Shown: in pieces, positions 14,311-20,856 of the stretch
Position numbering within the stretch: the stretch's first letter is position 1
Layout of the letters: every line of letters starts with the position of its first letter
NCBI GenBank assembly: GCA_003650785.1
Contig: QMRW01000010.1
Coordinates: 1 to 21,074, forward strand
DNA: 21,074 nucleotides
Direction: 5' to 3'
DNA from: Thermoprotei archaeon
GTDB taxonomy: Archaea; Thermoproteota; Thermoprotei; Thermofilales; B20-G17
Translations under genes and position numbers: made by a program
Notes under the pieces: model-generated
Told to the model about the DNA's origin: nothing
The model's input: the letters and a program-made list of their open reading frames with translations, nothing else
Database searches by the model: none

Positions 14311-15672
14311 ATGAGATCTCTTCACATATTTCGAGCTTACGATATCAGAGGAGTTATCGGTATTGATATAGACACTGTGAATATGACACGTATAGGAAGA
14401 TCTCTTGGAATATATTTAAGATCGAAGTTAAATACAAATAGAATTATAATAGGAAGAGATATAAGAAAGACTAGTAGCATGCTATCACTAGCTACAATAT
14501 CGGGACTACTTGAAATGGGAATAGACGTCTATGATATAGGAGTACTTCCAGTAGGAGTACTCCTCAGAAAACTTCTCACTGTTAGGGATACTGTCGGTGC
14601 CTATATAACTGCTTCTCACCTACCACCAGAGTACAATGGTCTTAAATTGATCCACGGTTCAGGTGTCTATTTCAGCAGTGACGAGATAGCTGAGATTAAA
14701 GAGATCTATACTAGGGACCATGCCCCTAGATCATGGAAAGAAGTAGGGAAGTATTGGATCATAACTGGAGAAATAGAGAATTATATAAATAGTCTAGTAG
14801 CTGAATTTAGTGATTTAAAGAGTATAGGCATAGTCCTGGATTGTGGTAATGGAGCAACATGTCTAACAGCTCCAAGAATATTTAAGAGTATTACAAGTCG
14901 TACTATCGAACTCAACTGTAACATAGATCCCTACTTCAGAGGGAGAGGACCAGAACCTATTCCAAGTAACATAGTAGAACTAATGCATATGGTAAAATCG
15001 AAATCCATGGACTATGGGGTTGCATATGATGGAGATGGAGATAGAGCGATCTTTGTAGATTATAGAGGGGAATTTCTTCCCCCTGAAGAAGTAGCTATAA
15101 TCCTAGTGGAAGGACTTGGTCTAAGAGGCAGTATAGTCGCCTCTATAGATTGTAGTAAAATACTAGAAGATTATGCAGAATCGAAGGGATTGAAAGTCTA
15201 CCGTTCGAGAGTAGGACACAACTTCGTAATCGAGAAGATGATCGAGTGTAATGCTATAATAGGTGTAGAGAGGTCAGGACATATAGCTCTCTCTAGCTAC
15301 CAATATGTAGATGATGGAGTTCTCATAAGTTTACTACTTGGAAGAGCTATACTAAACACAGGTAGGGAATATGTCTCATTAATTGAGAGTAACTATTGTA
15401 TGAAATCCACAAAACTTAGGGTTAAAGAGGAACTGAAATCCAAGATTATGAATTATCTAAGGAGAAGAATAGAGTCTATGGAGGAGGGGACTATCACTCT
15501 AATTGATGGAATTAGGTTAGATTTAGAGGATGGATGGATTCTTATAAGACCTTCAAATACGGAACCAGTAATAAGAGTGACTGTTGAAGCCAGAGATTCT
15601 ACTAAATTGGATAAATATTTCGTAAGATATGTAGAAATGTGTAGAGACACTATAAGATCTTTATCTAAATAA
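14311..15672 (+). CDS. Phosphohexomutase (phosphomannomutase/phosphoglucomutase family)
   Basis: 453-aa alpha-D-phosphohexomutase that moves phosphate between C1 and C6 (or C1 of glucosamine), supplying sugar-1-phosphates for nucleotide sugars. Seen: N-terminal FRAYDIRG at 7-14; phosphoserine loop TASHLPPEYNG at 100-110 (Ser102); metal-binding DGDGDR at 240-245; sugar-binding GVERSGH at 318-324; phosphate-binding RPSNTEP at 413-419. The usual TASHNP has Leu104 instead of Asn here. GVERSGH with Glu and Ser agrees with PMM/PGM or GlmM, and substrate cannot be fixed. ATG 14311 has AGAGGAA about eight nt upstream, and TTTAAT near 14270 may be the TATA element. The 3' end overlaps the converging gene by eight nt. 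Confidence 0.92.
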   Translation: MRSLHIFRAYDIRGVIGIDIDTVNMTRIGRSLGIYLRSKLNTNRIIIGRDIRKTSSMLSLATISGLLEMGIDVYDIGVLPVGVLLRKLLTVRDTVGAYITASHLPPEYNGLKLIHGSGVYFSSDEIAEIKEIYTRDHAPRSWKEVGKYWIITGEIENYINSLVAEFSDLKSIGIVLDCGNGATCLTAPRIFKSITSRTIELNCNIDPYFRGRGPEPIPSNIVELMHMVKSKSMDYGVAYDGDGDRAIFVDYRGEFLPPEEVAIILVEGLGLRGSIVASIDCSKILEDYAESKGLKVYRSRVGHNFVIEKMIECNAIIGVERSGHIALSSYQYVDDGVLISLLLGRAILNTGREYVSLIESNYCMKSTKLRVKEELKSKIMNYLRRRIESMEEGTITLIDGIRLDLEDGWILIRPSNTEPVIRVTVEARDSTKLDKYFVRYVEMCRDTIRSLSK

Positions 15673-16270
15673 ATTCATTAACTCTATAAAATTCCGATAT
15701 ATCTATATTCACGATCCTAGGTTGAATACGTCGGCAGTATCTCCTGAATAATGATCTCATATTGTTGAATTCTAATTCTCCAATTTCATCTTCTCCCTCA
15801 AGTCTCACCAATATTACTTCCTTAGCTAAGGGACATCTTTTGAAGAAAAATATAGGTTCTAAGCGCATAAGCTCATTCTCATATTCCTCTAGTAATAGCA
15901 GTATATCACCTCTATTCACCTTAAGCCTACTTCTAAAATCATCATCAAATAGAAGTGAGATTAGGATGCTTCTATAGCCTATAAGAACAAGTTTTCTTAA
16001 TCTACGTTGAAGTGATACCCTTAGTGCTATCGGTGCGCCATATCCTAGACCCACTACACTATATACTTCTGAACTCTTATTCTCAGCAACATCTAGCAAC
16101 GATAGAAAGTGCTTGAACAAGTCCTTGTTAAATGTGTATTCCAGAACTGTGATCCTTGAGTATTTTTCTCTCAATAGCTCAGTAAGTCTACTATTTAATC
16201 CATGAATATCTAGTGGATCTAATATTAGCAGTACGCATTCGTCCATACGAGTAAATCCCCAGTTAGTCAC
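15665..16270 (-). CDS. Alpha/beta-hydrolase-like protein lacking the nucleophile
   Basis: 201-aa protein. The first strand (VLLILDPLDIHG) resembles the start of an alpha/beta hydrolase, and VVGLGYGAPIALRVSL at about 72-87 sits where the nucleophile elbow GxSxG belongs, followed by LRKLVLIGYRS as the next strand. The third position of the elbow is Gly76, so the serine nucleophile is absent, and no clear Asp/His pair is visible later. A non-catalytic or binding role is inferred. The open frame begins at GTG 16270. ATG 16246 (193 aa, MDECVLLILD) is an equally good or better start because a TATA-like CTATATCT lies at about 16287-16294. Only 30 nt separate it from the divergent acyltransferase gene. 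Confidence 0.68.
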   Translation of the reverse strand: MTNWGFTRMDECVLLILDPLDIHGLNSRLTELLREKYSRITVLEYTFNKDLFKHFLSLLDVAENKSSEVYSVVGLGYGAPIALRVSLQRRLRKLVLIGYRSILISLLFDDDFRSRLKVNRGDILLLLEEYENELMRLEPIFFFKRCPLAKEVILVRLEGEDEIGELEFNNMRSLFRRYCRRIQPRIVNIDISEFYRVNEFI

Positions 16271-16300
16271 AATTAATCTTTCCTTAAGATATAGCTATTT

Positions 16301-17047
16301 ATGGTTCTTAGTCCCTATAACACTGAAATGAGCTACGTATCTCAGAAAGCCAAAATAGATAAAACTGCAGTTTTAGGAAGATGTTTAGTACTGGGAAGAA
16401 GTATAGTAGGTGAGTACTCACTAATAGATGACTATGTGATCATAGGATATCCTGTAAGGAAGAAAATTCTGAGTATTATCAAGTACTCGAGTGGAAGAGA
16501 AATACTTCACGAAATAATGGATAAAATAAGTGAGGGTAGTGAAATAGGCTCCAATGTTCTCATAAGGAGAGGTACAGTAATCTACGAAAGAGTTAAGTTA
16601 GGAGACTATGTAGAGACTGGACATAATGTACTAGTTAGAGAAAACACTAAGATAGGTAGAGGAACGAAGATAGGAACAGGGACCATAATAGATGGTAATA
16701 CTACCATAGGTAATGGTGTAAATATTCAAAGTGGTGTCTATATACCTCCTATGACAGTAATAAAGGATAATGTTTTCCTAGGTCCTTTTGTTATTATCAC
16801 TAACGATAGATATCCTCCATCATCGAGATTATTAGGGGTCGTAATAGAGGAAGGAGCTGTAATAGGTGCAGGTGCAATATTACTAGCAGGAGTTAAAATA
16901 GGCAAGCAGGCTGTGGTAGGAGCTGGAGCTACAGTCACAAGAGATGTAGATGAAAATACTGTCGTAGTGGGTACCCCTGCTAGATTTACATCCTCAAGAC
17001 AAGTTTATGAGTTAAAGAGGAGAATGTATCAGGAAGGTAGGCTATAG
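16301..17047 (+). CDS. Left-handed beta-helix acyltransferase, WlbB/WbpD-like
   Basis: 248-aa hexapeptide-repeat transferase, normally a trimer using acetyl-CoA. Repeats of the [LIV]-G-x4 type run from about residue 20 to 215 (AVLGRC, SIVGEY, KIGRGTKIGTGTIIDGNTTIGNGV, AVIGAGAILLAGVKIGKQAVVGAGATV), interrupted by a helical insertion at 52-78. GHN at 107-109 and ITNDRYP at 166-172 match the acetyltransferases that N-acetylate UDP-3-amino sugars (WlbB/WbpD), and VGTPAR at about 223-228 is the common closing loop. The substrate is inferred. ATG 16301 is used here; ATG 16328-16333 region (MSYVSQ) is an alternative. The helicase gene starts on the base after its stop, so they are co-transcribed. 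A fitting dehydrogenase lies at 3152-4189. Confidence 0.85.
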   Translation: MVLSPYNTEMSYVSQKAKIDKTAVLGRCLVLGRSIVGEYSLIDDYVIIGYPVRKKILSIIKYSSGREILHEIMDKISEGSEIGSNVLIRRGTVIYERVKLGDYVETGHNVLVRENTKIGRGTKIGTGTIIDGNTTIGNGVNIQSGVYIPPMTVIKDNVFLGPFVIITNDRYPPSSRLLGVVIEEGAVIGAGAILLAGVKIGKQAVVGAGATVTRDVDENTVVVGTPARFTSSRQVYELKRRMYQEGRL

Positions 17048-19306
17048 ATGATTCCAATGGAGATCGACGATAGACTTTTCAAGACATTAATAAAGGATGA
17101 AGCACATAAAATAGTCCACGTATACTCAGAATCTCCAAAAATCCCAGAACTAGGAGATTATGTTAAGGATGCTACGCTATCTGACTCCATAAAATCGGTG
17201 TTATTAAAGCGTGGAATAGAGAGATTCTTCAAATTTCAACAGGAATCTATAGATGCTATTAGAAGAGGTGAAGATACAATAATTATCGCTAGTACTGGTA
17301 TGGGTAAAACTGAGGCTTTTTTACTTCCGATAATTGAAGATATACTTGAACATCCACATATCCCTGGTGTAAGAGCTCTTTTGATATATCCTACAAAGGC
17401 ACTTGCAAGAGATCAACTACTTAGAATAAATGAACTATGCAGTATTGCCTTCGGTATGAGGGCCCTAACCCTAGATGGCGATACTCCGGAAGCTCTTAGA
17501 AAGCGTATTTACGAGTATCCACCGCAAATTCTTCTAACTAATCCAGATATGATACATTATAGTTTAGTATATTCTCCGAGTTTTAGGAAGATAATATCGA
17601 ATGTCAAGTACATAGTACTTGATGATCTACATGTATATACCGGAGTTTTTGGAGCACAGGTAGCATATGTACTGAGAAGACTAGAACGTCACCTAAAGTC
17701 TCCACCTCAGTATATCGGTGCTACAGCTACACTAGGAAATCCTGAGGAGACAGGGAGGAAACTCTTTAGACGAGATGTTAGAGTAATTAGAGCTCTAGGA
17801 GGTAGACGAGGCACTGTGTACCACATATTCATTAAGCCTGTGACCAGACCCAAACTTGTTGAAGCAGTTCTACTCACAAAGACCTGTGTCGATCTAGGCT
17901 TAAAGACAATAGTATTCGCAGACAGTCATAGAATGGTCGAACTCATGGTAAGACTTGGTAAGAAGTATTCACTCGACATGAGAGTCCATAGGGCTGGATT
18001 AGCTCCAGAGGAACGTACACTAGTGGAGAAGCTACTTAAGTCCGGGAAGATATGTGCAGTAGCAGCAACTCCAACATTAGAGCTCGGAATAGATATTGGA
18101 GATCTAGACTGTGTCATACTTACTAGTATTCCCTCAACTTACTCTAAGTATATTCAGAGGACTGGTAGATGTGGAAGAAGAGGACAGACCTCCTATATTC
18201 TCACAATCCTCGGAGATGATCCTATAAGTCAATACTATGAACTATATCCAAAAGACTTCTTTTTCCAAGAGGATGATTACCTAGCTATAGATCTACAAAA
18301 TCCAGAAGTAACTAAAATACACATAATCTCCATGGCCAAAGATAGAAGTATTCGAATAGACGAACTTAGTGAGTTTGAAAGGCGGATAGCTGAGGAGCTT
18401 GTACAATACAACTTATTGAGAAAAACTAAGAACTATTACATGGTCACTAGGAAGGGATCACTATATCTGAGAGATCGTATGAATCTACGGAGTATAGGAG
18501 AGAGAGTGCTGATTTTTGATAGACGAGGTAGGTTTATAGGGAGTAGAGAGATGCCTATGGCGCTAAAAGAGCTACATCCAGGAGCTATTTACTTCCATGG
18601 AGGAAGAACTTACATAGTAATAGAGTTTGAAAAACGTAATGCTATAGTTGAAGAGCTTAAAGAAGATATAGACTTGATGACTACACCACTCTACTTTTCA
18701 GAACCAGAGTATTTTAAAGAGATTAGCTCAAGAAAGGTTTACAACCTAAAGGTATCATATGGTGAACTTAGTGTAATGGACATAGTCTATGGGTATGTTA
18801 TGAAGGAGCTATGGAGTGGCAGAACAGTTAGTGAAAATCTACTTAAAGAAGAACTTAGGTACAGATTTAGGACTAAGGGTATACTCATCCAAGTGCCCTT
18901 TAATCCAGAGTGGAGTTCCATGAGTAATGCAAAGGCCTTCCATACTATAGAGCACGTAGTGATCTCAGTAAGTAGGACCATTATAGGTGCTTCTCACACA
19001 GATCTAGGAGGAATAAGTTATCCCTCAGGTCATATATACATTTATGATACCTCCCAGGGTGGCTCTGGATTATCTCTATTACTGATGAATAGACTAGAAA
19101 TTGTACTCAAAAGAGCTCTTAACTTGCTAATGGCTTGTAAGTGTATAGATGGCTGTCCTCGATGTATATATTCCCCATACTGTGGAAATAACAACGAAAT
19201 ACTCTCTAGAAGACTTGCACTTGAAGTACTAAGAGAAATAATACACAGTCCAGGAAAATTAAAACTATATGCTTCAGAGGAGAGAACTGGAAGACCTATA
19301 GCTTAA
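17048..19306 (+). CDS. SF2 helicase of the MrfA/Hrq1/SftH family (DUF1998)
   Basis: 752-aa helicase close in length and layout to bacterial MrfA and related to yeast Hrq1 and the archaeal SftH, proteins that unwind DNA 3'-5' and, in MrfA, act in repair of alkylation or cross-links. Seen: FQQESIDAI at 63-71; Walker A ASTGMGKT at 81-88; YPTKALARDQ at 114-123; TNPDM at 164-168; motif II DDLH at 192-195; ATATLG at 225-230; TPTLELGIDIG at 341-351; motif VI QRTGRCGRRG at 370-379. The C-terminal domain has GASHTDLGG, the block YDTSQGGSGLS, and a four-cysteine site Cys699/703/706/712 that should bind metal. Motif II has Asp instead of the usual Glu, which is odd. ATG 17048 directly follows the acyltransferase stop. 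The end overlaps the methyltransferase by 11 nt. Confidence 0.92.
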   Translation: MIPMEIDDRLFKTLIKDEAHKIVHVYSESPKIPELGDYVKDATLSDSIKSVLLKRGIERFFKFQQESIDAIRRGEDTIIIASTGMGKTEAFLLPIIEDILEHPHIPGVRALLIYPTKALARDQLLRINELCSIAFGMRALTLDGDTPEALRKRIYEYPPQILLTNPDMIHYSLVYSPSFRKIISNVKYIVLDDLHVYTGVFGAQVAYVLRRLERHLKSPPQYIGATATLGNPEETGRKLFRRDVRVIRALGGRRGTVYHIFIKPVTRPKLVEAVLLTKTCVDLGLKTIVFADSHRMVELMVRLGKKYSLDMRVHRAGLAPEERTLVEKLLKSGKICAVAATPTLELGIDIGDLDCVILTSIPSTYSKYIQRTGRCGRRGQTSYILTILGDDPISQYYELYPKDFFFQEDDYLAIDLQNPEVTKIHIISMAKDRSIRIDELSEFERRIAEELVQYNLLRKTKNYYMVTRKGSLYLRDRMNLRSIGERVLIFDRRGRFIGSREMPMALKELHPGAIYFHGGRTYIVIEFEKRNAIVEELKEDIDLMTTPLYFSEPEYFKEISSRKVYNLKVSYGELSVMDIVYGYVMKELWSGRTVSENLLKEELRYRFRTKGILIQVPFNPEWSSMSNAKAFHTIEHVVISVSRTIIGASHTDLGGISYPSGHIYIYDTSQGGSGLSLLLMNRLEIVLKRALNLLMACKCIDGCPRCIYSPYCGNNNEILSRRLALEVLREIIHSPGKLKLYASEERTGRPIA

Positions 19307-19961
19307 TGAGTTCTACTATAAGTATTCTATCGAAAAGCCCTCTAGCACTATCTACTACCTTTACATCAAAACCTATAGTTTCAGCATACTTGAGTATTCT
19401 CTTAAAGTCAGAGATTGTAGATAATGTGAGTACTACTCTCCCATTCTTACTACATACTATAGATGCATGGCTAATAAGTAAGAAGAGGAGAGAACAACTA
19501 CTTCCTGCAGCTATTGGAATGTGGTATATTGTTGATATATTTATTGGAAGTAATGGAGGATTGCTAACTATAATATCGATAGATCGCTCTCTAAAGGGAG
19601 CCAGTAGGTTAGTCAAGATTACATCAGTATTACTGTCCACATGGTTCATTAGTGCATTAGCCCAAGTCGTCCTTACAGCTACTGGATCTATATCGGTCAT
19701 TATAATATAGTTCTTAGTCTCTTTAGCCAGTAATAGCCCTACTACACCGGAGCCACAGCCTACATCCACTATCCTTCCATCTCCTCCCTGTATTTTTCTA
19801 AGTAAGTATCTAACTAAAGCACTGGTAGTTACGGTCCCTATGGGCTTGAATACTCTAGATGGTACTTTTAGTATTAACCTTCTCTTAAATACTAACCTAT
19901 AGAGGGGTAGTAGATCGAGTAATATTAGTAGTAGTGCTGTTAATCTGGATACTATCTTCAT
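19296..19961 (-). CDS. HemK/PrmC-like SAM methyltransferase with hydrophobic N-terminus
   Basis: 221-aa class I methyltransferase. Motif I VDVGCGSG is at 65-72, the acidic residue follows in MTDIDP at 88-93, and motif IV NPPL is at 134-137, placing it near the HemK/Mtq2 group that methylates protein glutamine (or N-methylates nucleic acids). The tyrosine of NPPY is Leu137 here. Residues 6-25 (RLTALLLILLDLLPLYRLVF) are strongly hydrophobic and precede a basic stretch; a membrane anchor or hydrophobic docking helix is possible, which is unusual for this group. I chose ATG 19961 over TTG 19967, since GGAG lies seven nt before the ATG. It diverges from the small four-cysteine protein gene over 52 nt; a TTTTAAAC element at about 19992-20000 can serve both directions. 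Confidence 0.8.
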   Translation of the reverse strand: MKIVSRLTALLLILLDLLPLYRLVFKRRLILKVPSRVFKPIGTVTTSALVRYLLRKIQGGDGRIVDVGCGSGVVGLLLAKETKNYIIMTDIDPVAVRTTWANALMNHVDSNTDVILTNLLAPFRERSIDIIVSNPPLLPINISTIYHIPIAAGSSCSLLFLLISHASIVCSKNGRVVLTLSTISDFKRILKYAETIGFDVKVVDSARGLFDRILIVELIKL

Positions 19962-20013
19962 ACACAACTCCTAATAGTTTTAAGGACCTGTATTTTAAAC
20001 CACTAGTGATTAT

Positions 20014-20250
20014 ATGGAGGCTAAGTATATCGTCAGAGTTGAGAGAGAGGAGAGAGGTGTCAGAATTCCAAGAGAGGTTATGAGAGAACTTAGGAAGTAC
20101 TTAAAACCCAGTATTATAAGAAGATTCAGGAACGATGTAGTTATGTGTCCAGTGAAACGGGATAGAGTGCCCTTTCTCCTGTGTTATAATTGCAGGAACT
20201 TCGTGAGGCGTGTAATGGGAGAGGTACACTGTAGAGGAGAGCCTCTATAG
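20014..20250 (+). CDS. Small four-cysteine protein, probably zinc-binding
   Basis: 78-aa basic protein. Its N-terminal half (YIVRVEREERGVRIPREVMRE…) is charged and could be strand plus helix, and the C-terminal half has Cys45, Cys57, Cys60 and Cys73 (MCPVKRD, LLCYNC, VHCRG), a spacing that fits a single zinc site. High Arg content suggests nucleic-acid contact, which is inference. I do not recognise the family. The ATG at 20014 has no clear ribosome binding site; TATA-like elements at 19977-19983 and 19991-19999 would put transcription start within 0-10 nt, so it may be leaderless. The stop overlaps the uracil-DNA glycosylase gene by six nt. Confidence 0.72.
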   Translation: MEAKYIVRVEREERGVRIPREVMRELRKYLKPSIIRRFRNDVVMCPVKRDRVPFLLCYNCRNFVRRVMGEVHCRGEPL

Positions 20251-20856
20251 TGTAAAATAATCGACTATGGATCTTTCTGAGAGCGATACTCTTAGTAGTT
20301 CAGAAAGTTTTCTAAAATCGCTCTGTAGTACTGATTTAAGCCTTGGATTGTAGAGAGCTGCTGCTGGATGTAATGTGGGAAATACTTTTACTCTCATACC
20401 GTTGATTGATATAGTGAAGATCTTGGTTCTTATGGCCATTATACTAGTAGATTTCTTACCTATCTTGCTGAGAAAGTACGAAGTACTGTGTCTACCTAAG
20501 GCTAGTATCATCTTGGGTCTTATTATCTTTATCTGTCTATCTAGGTAAGTAGAGCATATTCTGATTTCATTCTGTCGAGGATCTCTGTTTCCAGGTGGTC
20601 TACACTTTACTACATTAGTTATAAACACATCTCTTCTATTAATGCCTACATCATTAAGGAGCTTAGTTAGAAGCTTTCCAGCAGTTCCCACAAAAGGTCT
20701 TCCCTCTAGATCCTCTTTCTCACCTGGAGCTTCTCCTACTATCATGAGTTTAGCTTGTGGATTACCTTCTCCAGGAACGGCTTTAGTTCTACCCTTCCAT
20801 AAATCGCATTTCCTACAATTTCTTATTTCCTCAGCTATTTTTTCGAGTTCATTCAA
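20245..20856 (-). CDS. udg: Uracil-DNA glycosylase, family 4 (Fe-S)
   Basis: 203-aa enzyme that removes uracil from DNA produced by cytosine deamination, an important repair step at high temperature. Four cysteines for the [4Fe-4S] cluster are present: Cys14, Cys17 (CRKC), Cys85 (VVKC) and Cys101. Motif A GEAPGEKED is at 41-49, FVGTAGKLL at 55-63, and motif B HPAA at 163-166; all are as expected for thermophilic family-4 UDG. The start is TTG 20856: GGTGAG (20862-20867) is five nt upstream, and a nearby ATG at 20852 is out of frame. The TTG overlaps the TGA of the DUF126 gene as TTGA, so translation is probably coupled. Confidence 0.95.
   Translation of the reverse strand: MNELEKIAEEIRNCRKCDLWKGRTKAVPGEGNPQAKLMIVGEAPGEKEDLEGRPFVGTAGKLLTKLLNDVGINRRDVFITNVVKCRPPGNRDPRQNEIRICSTYLDRQIKIIRPKMILALGRHSTSYFLSKIGKKSTSIMAIRTKIFTISINGMRVKVFPTLHPAAALYNPRLKSVLQSDFRKLSELLRVSLSERSIVDYFTL

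Noticed and set aside
10267..19306. A defence island built on the two SF2 helicases
   Set aside because: Both helicases belong to housekeeping repair/RNA families, and their neighbours are ribosomal, sugar-metabolism and membrane genes; no nuclease, restriction or effector gene is present.
19306..19710. 134-codon plus-strand frame following the helicase
   Set aside because: It lies wholly opposite the methyltransferase, whose SAM motifs are clear; the plus-strand translation shows no motif.
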